Source: Prochilodus magdalenae
Lineage: Eukaryota > Chordata > Actinopteri > Characiformes > Prochilodontidae
Assembly (NCBI GenBank): GCA_024036415.1
Contig: JAMWET010005007.1
Location: forward strand, 434,001-498,000
Direction: 5' to 3'
Length of the DNA: 64,000 nucleotides
A model generated the notes under the pieces. The model had not been told where the DNA came from, searched no databases, and saw only the letters and a program-made list of their open reading frames with translations. Made by a program: the position numbers and the translations under genes. Of the stretch, positions 11,601 to 25,920 are shown piece after piece. Position 1 is the first letter of the stretch; the number at the start of each line of letters is the position of its first letter.

Positions 11601-14600
11601 GCATCTCCAAATGCACTTATAATTTTGTACAAATGTTTATGCCAGTCCGTGCTCTTTTGCGGAGAGCTTGTCTCGCAGCCAAAACCATTTCAAGACAAAG
11701 TTAGTTTGCTTTTTCCTAACCTTCTTGTTGTGGCCTCCCATCTTGCTTTGCACTCTCTCCAGCTGCTCTCTAAAACGCAGGCTCTGCCATGTGTTTAACC
11801 TTTAATTGGTGCATGAATAAATGATGGGACTCCTTTTGATATGAAGCCTGAGTTTATGACCGTGTCTCCATTGCTGTTAATTGTTGTCGCCTTGAAAGCG
11901 TAACTGTACGTGTGTGCGTGCGTTTTCTCTCTTTCATGCACCCTGCTTTGCATGACTTGTTTAATAGCAAATGTTTCCGAATCGTTTGGACACAGATGAC
12001 AGTTTATTACCATGATGGCGTTGAGTCTTTTGTAGACTGGGTCTCTATGGATGTCTTGTTCCTCTTCAAATCTGTCTTGACGGAGTGTGAAGTGAGAGCC
12101 CGGCAGTCTGACCATAATATTGCCTATAAAGCTATGTGACACAACGCTTGGTTTGAACTGTTCCCCTTCACTGTTCGTCTTTTTGGCCCTCTGAGAGGCC
12201 TCTAAATATCACAAAGTAGGCCATCCTAAACACTGCTGATATATGGTTGTGTTGGTGGAGGGAATATATATTTTTTCTTTTATACTCTCCTGTGGCCAGA
12301 ACAAAGACTTTTTGAGGGGAGTCTTCCTGTCATCATTCCGTCCAAGATATGAAAAGTGAACAGGCCTGGAGTATGTTAGGAATGCCTAATAGTAACCGGT
12401 GCACTTTTCTCAAAACTTGCTATGTATGTTCATCTTAAGTGCAAGCTTTGATACTCGAAAAATTCAGTCATTTCATTCTGTTTCTGATACATTCTTTAAA
12501 TATAACAGTTTAAATTTTATATTTAGAAATATAAAACTATATGTCCAAGTACATCATATCATGGTGCATCTAATATATTTCGCTTTTTATATTGCCTTAT
12601 ATATTAATGCCAGCTAATAGACAGCATAGATAAAATAGAAAGGCTGGTAGTTGAATGCACTAAGCTTTACTAATAAACGGTTTGTAGTAAAGTTAATAAA
12701 ATGCCTAAACTGTGTACGTATTACCAAGCAAGATAGTGCTTTAGCACTTATATCAGTACGTATGCTCTGAGATTAGAACCAGGTTCTCTAAGCCAACTTT
12801 ATTTTTACACAAATCACAAAATATATTTTCTGACTTGTGCAGCCTAATTTACAGTGGTAACTCTAAGAAAGGATAACGCTAGCAGCTGTTCAGCTCCAGT
12901 GGTGTGTCACTATGTATGTGTGCCTGTGCACGCCTGCACGTGTTTGTGTCATTTCCACTCATTGCGAATCTGTCACAACTTGATAGATCACTAACTTCAC
13001 AAGAAGCCAGTTAAGGGTCAGTAATTAATCTATCAGGATGTGGCACTACTGATTTACAAGGCAATAGTATTGCACTGAAATTAGCCACGGTTATTTGATA
13101 GACAGTTCAGTTACCCTGGCCTTGCCTCTTGCCTATGTTACGATGCATACCTTCAAAAGTGTGTTTCAGATGTCGTCTCGTTATTTATACATGTGTTTAG
13201 CACTTTAACATTGTATACATATGTACTGTTATTTGCTGAAGAGCCAGAGTTTTGCATTTTACATGCCATACTGAAACAAACTTGTGTAAGTTTCAAAGTA
13301 ATATCCTCACCAAACAGTGAAATTTTTCAACAAGACAGAGCGTTCTTTGAATTTCAAGGGGATTTTCTCATATGTGAAAGCAAGAAGAAAGATCATGGCT
13401 ATTTACTAATCCATTCTTAGAAATGTGCCTCTGGTCTTTCTCTACTTAGAAACCAGTAGCTGGTGGCAAAAGTGGCAAGAAGCAACATATTGTTATGCTG
13501 GTCCACACTTATTGAAGCTGCAGCAGGGACATCTGAACCAGTTTGGGAAATTATATGGAAAAGCTGGAGGACATCATGCCAAAATCACATTACCCACAGT
13601 TTTCTTGTGTGGAAACTTAGGATGCATAATGCCAAAAACAAATTAAAGTGACAAAAGAGGGTGGAAAAGGGAGGGTGGAATTCTGTGGCTGTAGTTCTGA
13701 CAGTAGTTAAGCTGAAATAGCTCTGGTCTTCCAAAACCAGCTCTTTTGTTTCCTTATTCCATGATTATTTACACTGACTCGCAGTTTTTACAGGGTTTTT
13801 GCTTTCTGTGTGTGCGTCATGAGAAAATGGCTTCAGCAGACCTAACCGCAAGTGCCGCGTTCTCTCCCTCGCTCCTGTCTTTACTCTTTCACTCTGAAAT
13901 AAGCAGTGAAAGTGTCTGTTACTTGACCAACGGTGGACACTTACATTACATTTCTCTCTGGGCTGTGTAGAAAACAGGCAGATGGTTTGGAGAGAAAGCA
14001 CTTGACTGCAGTTATGGAGCTGTTTGTGAACAAGCTTTGATGAGGAGGTGGGTGGTGATGGAGGATGATGCAATGAGTGCTAGTGTAGATGTCCTAATGT
14101 TGGGCTCCTCAAATAGCCATATTAGCCGTATTTCAGAGCAGTGGCAGTAGCACTGGGTGTCTTTGTTGTGGGCTGAATGGGGCATGTGCACATCCACTGG
14201 CTCTTAAGAACATGGGGATGTGGGTAAAACCACTACTTTGGAGCCAGTGTAGTCAGGGTCAAGGCCTGGTCCCCACAGAGATGCAGTATAATAAACATAC
14301 ATGCCCTCAAGTGGCTTCCTCAAGACAAAGAGACATGAAATCACTGATACGGTGGTGTGTTTCTTCATTTTCCCATTCTCTGGTTTTGCCAGCACATTTT
14401 AAACCACACCAAAGTAAAAAAAAGTCAAGTTGGAAAATGTGAATATTTTTTTTTGCTTTGGCTTGAACAATGAAAATTAAATTGTAGTTTAATTAAATCG
14501 CATCCGCTTCTTCATCAGTTCACTGAGCTACCTCTTCACAGTGTGAAGGTTTAGGACTATTATTTCAGGTCCTATAAGGGTATAATCTGTTTTTTTTTCT

Positions 14601-16869
14601 TTTTCAAATGGAAAAAATCTGTTGAAATAATGGAGGAAACTTTGTGGTTTGCCTCCCATGCATTCCCCAAGAGCCTCTCTGACAGCCTTGAGGGATAGCC
14701 ACACTGGCACACGCCGGACACCCACGTACAGCATACATTGTGAAAGTCATTCCACCAAGCTAAGTGAAGTGCAGGAACACATAAATGCTAAAGGGAGCTG
14801 AAAGAAAGTGGGGAGGGGGTTATTTAAGGGGGTGTGGGGGGGTGTATTGGGTCCTGGGAGACTTGCCAGCCTTCTTTCCACTGTGTGTGTTGTTCTGACA
14901 CAGTCCACCACTGGCTGCGTGCTGAAAGTGGCTTACTTGCAAGATCTGTACCAGGAAAGAAACCGAAACTATGACACAGAGCAAAGCTGAAACTCTTGGG
15001 CCCTCAGCGATGCAAATGAGATATTTTCTATGTGTGACAGTGGCTGTCTCCCAGCCTCTGTCTTTATTGCACATTCTATTTGGGGGCCTCTCATTGCAAA
15101 GCAGCTCAGCTAATCCTGCAGCTACCTTGAAACCAGCTCTCTCCTCTAGGGCCTTTTCATCAGTCTGGCTATGAGACCATTATTTCAACATTATATAAGC
15201 AAAGCCGCTACATTTCAAAAAGACCCTAACAGAGCAGCACTCAGGGTGCTCGCCTTATGTGTGTGTGCACGCATGTGTGTTAGATGAGAAGTACTGTGGT
15301 GGGATGTCACGGGGGAAGAACGCTCTCTGTCTCTGGTTAGGGGCAGGGCTGAGGTGGTGCCGGGGGGGGCTTAAAGAGATGGCCCTCCTCTTCCTCAGCG
15401 TAGCTAAATTTATTGGTCGCCATCTGCAGGGTGGAGGAGTTTGGGCCCCTTCCAGACCACAGAGAGGCTTCTAATTAAATCGTCATCATTATCAACTTGT
15501 GGTCAGCGATCATCCCTGATGCCAAACTCTTCCAAGATGAACATGGAAACCCAGTGAGCCTTTTTCCTCTAAGCCCAGCATTGGACAGAATTAGAAAGAG
15601 AAAAGCAGAATAGGAAAGTGCTACACAGGGCTTTTTTTTGGCACGCAGCGAAAAAAGGCACTCTGCCATTTCCATTCAGGTTTAAACAATTACTGCACAT
15701 CAGAGGGAACCAGAAGAACTGTAGTTGAGTCTGTTAGAGTCATTGCTGATCCCTGGACCTGCTCATTGTAAGGCCAACGTGGCTGTAGCATGTTGGGACC
15801 TGTGATAATATCAATGAGCGCGAAGGGCTCTGCAGGCAGGATCCATATCTGCGAGGCTCCCAGGCTGTTAGTATGGCATTCCATGCTCCTGCTTATGTGA
15901 GTGACACCGAGGAGTGCGCTAAAAAGCTTTATCAGAACATAATTACAGCCCCCGTGATTAAAGGGGAAGTGACTCTGATTAGAAGAGTTTCTTGGGGGAC
16001 GTGGAAACTGGATGAATATTCAAATGGAAAAGGCAAGCAGAAGTATTATGTGGAGATTTTTTTTCTCTCTCTCTCTCTTGTAGCGAGGTATGCGTCTTCC
16101 AGACTGCCGTGCAACCGCAAAGAAATGATATCATCTTTACAGTGTAGATCTCATCGGGGCCCTTTGCAGCTCTGGCTATTGGGCAGAAAATGTGAACACA
16201 GATATCGGACCATTAATACAACCATATTTCTTCTCTTTTTTATTCTACTTAGCTAGCACTCTGTCTTTTTTTCTTCCTCTGTCTCACAGTCTTGTCTTCC
16301 TGTGTTGGAATTTATAAGCTGCGTTAGGCAACGCACGTTTATGAAGAAGAAGAAGGGAAGGGAAAAACACGGTGAAGTGAACTGAGGCTGACGCTTGTTT
16401 TTGTATGCTATCAGCTTGGCACGCAGGCATAATGTAGCGGACTTTTACAGCAAATTGCAGTTGAAATGGCGAGGAATGCACAGGGTTAGTGAGGGGAGGA
16501 AGGCAAAGGCCAGATCTCCTCTGGCCAGCTTGCAGAGGAACACAACGTTGCCGTGAACTTCAAAGCCTCTTTAAGCAAGCCAGATGAAGAGGCGTTTTAT
16601 TAGTGCTTCACTTCTACAGGAAGATTAGCATTGCTTTAGCCTACCCTTCTGCTCTCATCCCTTATCCCCCCTCCCTGGTCCACCAAGTGATACCCTTATT
16701 TTTGTAAGAATCAGAAGAGGGAGGATTCACAAAAAGTATGAAATAGACCGATATTTCAGTCACAATTGTACAATTTCACAACTGACTTCCCTCTTAGAAT
16801 GACAGTGGCTAACATTCCTATTACAGCTGCTGATTTCACCAGGGCATGGTTTTGCGCTCGTCCATCTAT

Positions 16870-16890
16870 AAAAAAAAAAAAAAAAAAAAA
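16870..16890 (+). repeat. Poly(A) run, 21 bases
   Basis: Perfect homopolymer. No retrotransposed gene body is recognised upstream of it. Confidence 0.9.
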
Positions 16891-17938
16891 CCTTAGGGTC
16901 CTCTGAATTTATGTCTGAAGGCTGCTTATCTTGAAACCTTTCAGAGGCCGTAGAAAAGTGTCACATTTCCTGCACTTAAAAAAGCTTCAAGGGTAAATTG
17001 TTGTGCATTAAAAGCTTCTGTTGTGAGCTACACAACAAAGACTAGGGTGTACATCACCCACCTGTGGTAACCTTTATGTGCCTTTATGGTGGTATGTTTT
17101 AATGTCAGAATGCTTTTAGTACATCGCATTTGACATACAAACATACACAGTGTGTAAAAGAGCTTTGCCAGGCAGGGTAATTTTTGATTATTGACATTTT
17201 CAATGATTGTTCACATTCTTGGCTTGTGTGTGCTTTTGATACACTGTGTAGCAATCAAGCAGTTGCTCGAACACTTGAGTTTGCATGATCCTTGAAAAAT
17301 CTCTAGAAGGTGGTAATCCATCGGAGCTAAGAGCCAAGGCCCGGTCCCTGCCGAGTGTTTTGCTTGTACTGCATTGATCACATCTCCCTTCTCACCCACA
17401 GACACCTTTTCCATGCGCCTTCTTAAATCTTTCGTTTATTTATTTACATCTCAGTTTCCTTCTGGATTTACTCATGGAAGCTTTGTCGGCCAGGAAATTT
17501 ATATTCTGGTGTAATCTAAGATATATTTGAAAATAGTGTGTGGCGAACAGTAGTGAGTGCGGAGGCCTCTTGATATTTTTGTTGGAACGTTGTCAGTTTG
17601 TGCTGGAGAATAATGCAAACCATGTGTTCAGCAGGAGCACCAAAATCAGACCTTTTCATGTGACCCACCTGTCGTGCTTTCAGTGCCGATAATGCTAACC
17701 TCATGTTACTGTCATCAGCTGAGAGAGTGTGTGTGTATGTTTAAGTGGAGCCTTTGACTCTCTCTGGCCCTGGGACCAATGTTTGACACACATTCATCAA
17801 ACTCACAAACCAAAGGACTGCTTCTCATAACGGTTGAACACAAGGCAAACAAACTCACAAACAAACGTTACCCATAACTAAGGGCTCCAAGTCTGTGAAA
17901 TAGGATTTTCTTTTCCTTCTCCCTTTTTTCCTCCACAG

Positions 17939-18020
17939 ATTTTCACAGACTGTTGGCTTCTTAACTGTCTGGCATGTGCTTGTAGGGCGACGGCCGAAGA
18001 GGGCCTCTCCCCTTCACTAG
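17939..18020 (+). other. Candidate intronic exon (82 nt)
   Basis: A strong acceptor (ttctcccttttttcctccacag, AG at 17937-17938) is followed 82 bases later by donor actag|gtgagg (GT at 18021). The segment includes a short CpG patch (ggcgacggccg). No coding similarity is recognised. It could be an alternative sox6 5'UTR exon or a chance pair of signals. Confidence 0.22.
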
Positions 18021-19369
18021 GTGAGGAGTTCCTCAAGTTTCACACGGCCGGTGCCATGCTCTAATGGGCTCCCTGGGCATGATTGGAACATAACAAGCGT
18101 TTCACTGTATTTGTCTAACCCCCCTCAAGCCCAGAAAATGTAGAAATGTGTTCAGGAACACGAAACATATAGTAGGGTTCCTGATGTAAGTTGTTATTAT
18201 TGGATAGGCGGGATAGGAAAGTTTGGATTATTTTCCAAAAATCCGCTGTGCAATGGGCATTATGTCACAAAGGCGACATTGTAGCCAGCCGGGTGTGCTG
18301 CAGTGTGTATATGTGTCTCATACCTTACTCACTTGCTCTACATTGTCTGACCACTGTGTATGTCTCCCAAACAAGCGCTTGACTTGTGTCACAGCATTTC
18401 CAGTCTCTGGCACTAATCAACATAAAATCAAATGTTTAGGTTAACTGATGGAAAACCACAAAACTTAATGGAATAATGGCATAATGTGACTGTATATATA
18501 TGCGACCGTTCACTTCCATTGTATATATTGTGACTGGAGCAGCCCTTAGCAGTCCCAGTGCTGTTGTTTGGCTCATGGGTCCATAACCACATTAGAACCG
18601 GTAGCTTATGGCTCTCTGGCATGTAGAGGAAAGGCTGAGATAGAGCAACAATAATCTCACCCCCCAGCCCTCCTGGCCCGACTCACTGGCACAATCATGT
18701 GACACGTGTAATTTCTCCAAGCCTACCATGATTGCCGGGATGGGGGCACGTCCCCGAAGCTGCTCTCCGTACAGCTGGGCTGCTCTTCTCACACGGCCGA
18801 GGCTGATTGCCTTGTGTACAATAGGGGCATCATGGGAAAGGACGTGCCTCTAATAGCTAAGCGAAGAACCATGCATCTCCTGTTTTTTTCGCTAATTGAA
18901 TTCGGCACTAAAATATGCTGGCAGGAGCCCTTACCTTGTTTGACTTATTTATTGCCTGACTGGAGAGGTAATTTGACCTCCTCATTTCAAAGGCTCTTTT
19001 TTCCCCCTGCTGAAAAAAAAGAGTGTTAAACTCAATTACGCCACCCATCAGTGACTCAAACGCTGCGTTTGTTTTTGTCAAGGGAGTAAAACAGGAAAGT
19101 AGAGAGAGGAGAAGTGCTCTCTCTCTATAAAACTCTTTCACTCTGCTCTTCTGTCTTTCATTCTACTTTTCTCTCCTGAGCAGCTGCAGGGTATGCAGAA
19201 AATATAGCACAGAGAGAGAGAGGGAGAGAGAAGGAGAGAGAGATTGCCTAGCCAGCTCCAGTCGTGTCAGCTGAGATTTGTGTCCGTACCTTAAATCATT
19301 TCCCTTTCTAGAAAATTAAGAACGCAGAAATATTCTCAAACCGATCATTTCTCTCCCCCTCCCAAATGG

Positions 19370-19410
19370 AGTCATTTGCATTCCAACATGTGGCAATTAA
19401 TTGTGGGCTT
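19370..19410. promoter_or_regulatory. Candidate regulatory block: POU octamer next to a homeodomain palindrome
   Basis: A perfect octamer, ATTTGCAT (19374-19381), is followed 12 bases later by the palindrome CAATTAATTG (19394-19403), which overlaps an ATTGTG SOX-type core. Spacing this tight in unique sequence resembles an enhancer core. Conservation was not tested. Confidence 0.25.
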
Positions 19411-20957
19411 CAAAGAGGGGAAAAATGATTGCCATGATTGTAAATAACCAAACCATGGGGTTATAATGTTAATTGTCTCAATGGTTAAACCAGTTGTGTA
19501 GGGCTTGCTCCAAGCATATCCACCCATCACTTTAAGATTTACATTTGTGTTGTGAAGTGTGTTTCTGTACGGACTATCTGAGAAAACATTTACCTTGCTT
19601 CCCTCACTGTTATTCCTCTATTCCTGCTATGCTTCCACACCCCCCTTTTTTCTCCCTATGGGCAGTTGTGGCAAGGATTTATGGGTGTGATCTTACACTG
19701 AAAAACGATTTCAAAGATTTCCTTTCCTTTTTTTTTTTGCTCCTGCCATTCCTTTTTCTAAGACAATGTAATAAGGGCATTGGATTAGCTTGAATCGCCC
19801 CTGATGGTCATCCTGCTTGCATGGTGCTCTAAGAATTGAGAGGCAAGCTGTACAGGAGGTATGCAAATGCCAGTGAGTCAAAACCTGCTTTTTGTCGTTA
19901 TTCCATCCTTCAAATTGAAACTTACAATCTGTCATTGTTTGAAAAACTGCACACACCATCGATGGGGTAACCAACGCTTTCCTCAGCTCACTTAACAGAG
20001 CTTTCCTCTTTTTTATTTTTTCAAGGAATACAGAATACAACAGATGAGCTGTTTTTTACCCTCTCCATGTTCTTGACCTTGTCTCTTCAGATTTCCCTCA
20101 TTTCAATCTTATCAGATCTTTTCACCGCCATGGCTCCAATTCACTTGCAAATGTAATCTTTGAAAATGGGACGGTGTCACACGTAGCACCAGCGTGAGCA
20201 AGAACAACAGCAAAAAAATTATTTTGTGGACAACTGATGGGCCTGATTGTAACCTGATCATTTCTGGATCAATTGATCCCATTCTGGTTTAATTCACCAT
20301 ATGATTGACTTTCGGCACAGCATACTGCTGGAAAAATATCCCACCCGACTCCTGGTCTTTTAAGTAGTGCAGTCATTTGAATACAGATGCTCGCTGCTTA
20401 GACCTTGTCACTGGAAATGGCTCAAAGTCAGGAGACAATTGCAGGTTGATTATGTTGCCGCAGACAGAAGATACAGGTCCTTTTGTGCAACAAATTTATT
20501 TGCATATAAATGCTTATTGTAGACAGCTAAAGCATATGCACACTGATTGTCACCACTGGCTGTTGTTGCTGTTGTCAGAAAAACTAAATAAAAATGAATT
20601 CCAATAAGAACAAGAGGGAATTCGGCGTAGAAAGCCTTGAATTATTACATCCAATGGTAGGGTCTAAATCAGTCAGTGTGCCAGGGTGTGTTGACTTGTT
20701 CTCATGCTTGTTTTTTCTTTTTTACACTTTTACTAATCTGCATCTAACTAAATGATTTTGTTTTGGAACAGTGTTCTTAAATAATCTGCTGATTTTGTTT
20801 TCAAAAATGTCATGTGGCATTTTTGATGTGTTTGTACATGTTTCTGACCTTTGTCTGAGTGTTGGAAAGAATGCATGAGACTGTGTCCATTCAACCATTA
20901 CATGAGTGTGTTTGTGAGACTAATACAAGTTTGTGTGCAGGTCCTGTGTTTTAAATG

Positions 20958-21180
<223 letters not shown>

Positions 21181-24100
21181 CCGTTACTGTATGTGTGTTT
21201 CTGAAAAAGTGTATGCGTGTATGGTGCCCATGGCAGACCTCCGCTCCCGCTGCTCGAGGCTCTGGGTCCTTTGTCCTTCTGCACTCAGCACGTCTGCCTC
21301 CTCAGGAGTGACGTCTCTCTCTAGTGTGGCCACACAAAGGCCCTTCCTTCTTTTGAGGTGTTAAAAACTTCCATTTATGCATTCCCTGGACAAAAAGCCC
21401 CTGAGCCCATTTTCGAGGCCAGTGGCAATACAGGCAGACATTGTGGCCACGCTTCTCCGGCACTCATTTCACAGCTTCTAAAACCAGTATGTGGTGAACA
21501 GGATTTCAGCAGCTAAAATGCCCCGCGAGAGCGCGGGCGATAAGAGAGCGAAAGAGAGGGAGAGAATGGCCAGTGACTCAGTAAAGTAGAACATGGGGCC
21601 TCGAAAATAAACACATTACCTGAGAGAGAACCAGGCTTGTTTTCATAACCCTGTTCAATAGTTGTGGTTCAGGGGGTGGGGGCCAGATAAAGAAGAAAAG
21701 AAAGGAACGAAAAAGAGAAAAAGAAAGTCGCTCTAAGAAGGAAAGAAAAAAAATAACATCTTCTGCTTTTGCTGGGGAATCCATTCCATCAGCTTATGTT
21801 GGAAGGCCAAATCAATGACCAAATGGCAAGGCTGTGTTGTTTGGTCACTAATCACAGAGTGTAGAATGTGTGAGTCTTGAATCAGTGTCGCTCGGGACCC
21901 TAATTCCTTTGGTGGTGGATGTGAGAGCCTTTGCTGACTGTTCAATGCTTTCTTCTCCTTAATGTGGAACTTCTGCTTTCATTATTCTTGGGGCCGTGGG
22001 CTCTGGAGCGGTTGACAAATTCAAACTTGTTGATCCACGGGAGCTGTTTTGTTTAAAAACAGTATTCCATGGTTCCACAGCTGTCCATGAGCAGAACATT
22101 AAGGCATCAGATACCAAGAGTGCTTGAGAGTAAACTCTTGAAAATAAGCAATCCCTCACGAGCAGGCCGTGAGGAAAAGGAAGAGGCTCCCCTATCCTGA
22201 ACCTGTGCTTGTAATGCCAGGGCCGCCAGCATTTCTCCACCAGCTGGGTTGCGTGGCTGTTGGACTGCATCCAACCCCAAATAACTCAATGATATGGTGG
22301 ATTTTTATTTATTCTGGAGGAAGAAAGATGTCCTTTGTGGTGCTACTGTCTCTTACGGCAGTGCCCTAGTGCACTTCCACTGAGAATAGAAAGACCCTGT
22401 TTAGCTTGCCACTGTAGCTCATCGTGAATGAGTTCTGAGATGCCCCCCCACTTAGACCTGAGGCACGGTTCCCACCCGCCCCCAAACCAAACCCTCACCT
22501 GTTTCTACTAATGCCCCTCCGTGGCCAGGTGCTCCTCTCTACCTGCCAGTAGCTTTATCTCCATCCTTAATAATAAAGTGGAATTGCTGCTTGGAACTAT
22601 TGGAATCTTTTTATTCCTTCCCATGCAAACCAGAGGCAAAGTGCAGGCGCAAGTTGATTTTTGTCAAGCTGGAGATTGAATTTGACAATGGTCTTTGCCG
22701 AGCAGCAAGCATTGGAAGGTTTTCATTGAGAACCCCCCTCCTCAACCCATCCTCCACTCTCGAATGGGAGCTTAGCTTGGGCTGCTGGTTTAAGGCCTCT
22801 CTGCTACCTCATTTTACCCCATCTGCCTAGCCGCCCCCCTCCCCACACAGCCCCAGTTCTGGCCCTGCTGTCAGTGGAGAGATAACCTGGCCTCCACTAG
22901 GTAAGGGAGCGACCTGCTGATGGGCGAGATTGGCTCTTTTGTCCCAATAACTACCTCTGCTAAATCTCCTCTTTAACATGTTGTGGACTAAGAGGAGTAC
23001 AGAGGTGAAAATAGTATATAGAAGTAATGTATTTTTTTCTGCAGGTGCCGAGACCCGGATAAAGCCTAGGTGATGGGGTGCAATTTAAAATGCTCCATGT
23101 TAGGTTGCGGAGCACTTGGGTTTCTATACCCTTTTTTGAGTAGTTCAGAGAAAATGATGATGACTACTGGGTTTAACCACTTTGGCATACAGTTTTAGAA
23201 TCTTAAAAGCAACCACTTTTTTTTATTGCTGCACAGTACATTACTGTATTTCTCCCTGCTTGAAAATAAACCACTTGAGGAGAACGACCACTGCGAGAGA
23301 TTGTGCCACTGTTTGTGTATTTTTGAGAACGCTAGCCACTGACATAGACCACGGTCATATGATAGTCAAAGACACAGTGCGCCGTTATGTGGCACAGTAA
23401 TTAGATCAGCCCGGACCCCCTACTGTAGATGAACACATGCCTGGAATTTGAAGGTTCATTTGATTTCAGAGGGAATCTCAGATGCTGCTCCTAGGGCAAT
23501 GGCTGCTGAACAGATTAGGAAAGATGATGACCTGAACCTCACTTTCACGAGGCATATGTTTACACACAAAGCATATGGACCATGTGCCAGAGGACATACA
23601 CTAAGCCATGTCAGCGTGGTGTGTGATGCTTCCATTCATAGACTGGGTTTGCCAGCACGAGCCGAGCGAGCTGCACTCAAATCTCTTTAAAACATCTTTC
23701 ATTCTGTTGGTTTGGGGAACATGGATAAATGTTTTTGCCGGGGGACTGATCAGTAATGTGTGGCAGCCCCCATCAGTACTCATGTGGGTTAATGGGAATT
23801 AGCTCCTTGCCTAGTAATTTGCATCACTCCCACAAGGCCAAGGCTAAAGCCGGGCTAGCCCTCCCCAGTGTCCCCCCTTTTTTTTCGTTTTTACTTTCCA
23901 TACTACTTTATTTTTCTTTCTTTCTTTCTTTAATCCTTGTCTCACTACTTCCATTTCTCTTGACTTCTTTAACGCTTCCTTGTGCCTGCCAAGACAGAAA
24001 GAAAAAAATCCTAAAAACTCCTGTGCAAAAACCACAGGAGTAATTGCGGACACAATGATTCGATAATAAAACTGTTGGGAAACTAATAAAAGCAGGCTGG

Positions 24101-25849
24101 AGCTGATTGGAATTCTCTTTAATGAATCCATGATCGCCTAATTAGGAAAGGGAAGGGTTTGAATGAGGGGAAATCCTGCTCAGCTTGTCTACTTGCCTGC
24201 TTAATCCAGCATAGGAAATGAGCTACTAGCTACCACTACAATAGGCTGTCAAATTTGCTTTCATTGCACTTCGGGGCATTTATTGCACTGGTTTAATTAT
24301 TTGTAATATCATTGTCTTATTATTCAGAATCAAAAGGAGTTTTTTTTGTCCAGACAAATGATTAGCTTAAATAAGTCATGCATGTAAAATTATGCTGTTT
24401 TCTTGTTCTTATGCTTGTTACTTTCTTCATTTCTCTCAATTACCATCAAATTATAAATTCAAATTCTTGTTAATTTTTGTCCCCCCTTGCAATTAAAACA
24501 GGCCCTTCTTTATTAAAAACATGTAATATGGTTGGTTGCAGGAGAAGACCGTTTATAGTAGCATCATCCCTGGCAAAGGACTTGCTGTATTGAGAATATG
24601 TTTATATCTGTGCATGTAAGACTGTTTGGCTGGTATAAGAGAGGAGTGTGTATGTGTGTGTGTAAGTGTGACTGCATAGTGTAGGGGAGGTGAGACAGTG
24701 CGGGGACATCTGTGGTGCTCCTTTGAGACTTTAGAACAGGCTTCCAACTCTTAGGTGCTATTACGTTGACAGCGGCTTTCCATTCACACTGGGGTCGACC
24801 CATTGTCGCTTTCATCCTCAAGGTTGCCACATGTAGATCCGTTGGAGACCATGTTAGGCCTACCACCTACTACTCCAAATGCCTGTGGAAGTGGTTCTCC
24901 TAACACAGCTGACTTTGACAGAGAGGGCTTGGTGGCTCCTTGCTTTTGCTGCCGGAGATGGAGGGAGCACAAATTGCAGGCAGATCAATTAGCTCTGACC
25001 TTAAACCCCAGTGTCCTTGTTTAATTGGCGGTGCCGAGGCAGGCTAATTGTATAAATCAACTGGTAATGAGATCCCTGCTTGTTGTGAAAAACAGAATAA
25101 TATGAAGAAATGAACATCAATGGGCTTTGTGCACTTCCCTGGTTCTCTTTTTTCTTTCAGTTTTTTGCTTTCTTGCTTTCTCCCTTCTTCATCATTTCCC
25201 TATGCATTTCATTACTTAATTTTGACCCCAACTTATTTCTCCTCCTTTCCCTTTTGCATTTTCTGCAATTCAAAGCTGAAAATGTGAATTTGAACTTTTG
25301 CTTAGATAATGGCTAAAGCCAAGCATGTCCGTATTAAAACACTCATCTGTTTGCTTGTGTTTCCCTCTGTGGACCTCTTACTGGCCCACTGGTGGACTTG
25401 AAGTGATGTGCTCAAGCAAGCCGGGCCGGGGCGCTAAATAAATCATTAGCACCGCACAGAGAAAGAGGCTGAGCAAGGGATTGAATAAAGCAAGCACTTT
25501 ATATGAAAGCCATTTATTAGCAGAATCAAACAGTGCAGGGACAGATTAATGAGGTATTAGAGAAGTGGATTCTAAACATTGTCTAGGGCTGAGTCCCTTA
25601 GGGGGAAGGGAGAATAACTTGAGGCCTTACAGCAATGGGGGCTGTTTAACTTCAGTTGAGAATGCTCTGAGCCCACGCCAGCTCTCTCTGTCTGTCTCCT
25701 GCTCTGCACTCACATAGCCAACCCTCATTTCACCCCCTTGCTGTGATTTCTTGCTTTCTCTTTCCAAAATAAAATAAATAAATAAACAAGAAGTTGTCTT
25801 GAAAATAAAATTTACACTGATTATGCTTTGTTTTGTTTTTCAATTTTAG

Positions 25850-25920
25850 GTCATTTTCATGAATTCAAAATCAACTTATCAGTGATCGCTGGGAGCTGGG
25901 GATAAAGTCATTCTGTTTAT
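25850..25920 (+). other. sox6: Candidate 5'UTR exon (71 nt)
   Basis: The acceptor is T-rich (tttgttttgtttttcaattttag, AG at 25848-25849) and the donor is tttat|gtaagta beginning at 25921. The 71-nt segment carries a complete eight-codon upstream ORF (ATG 25859-25861, TGA 25883-25885). It sits mid-intron in otherwise featureless sequence on the same strand as sox6. The paired signals make it one of the better non-coding exon candidates, but nothing in the sequence proves transcription. Confidence 0.38.

Noticed and set aside
13425..13646. 73-codon ORF that at first looked like an exapted coding fragment
   Set aside because: No recognisable domain; overlapping frames are equally open, and no splice sites or repeats support it.
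15873..16256. 127-codon plus-strand ORF
   Set aside because: No recognisable family, no splice context, ends in low-complexity hydrophobic sequence; likely chance.
23045..23069. Exon-like 25-nt segment after tttttttctgcag
   Set aside because: The donor gtgatg is weak and the exon very short; probably chance.
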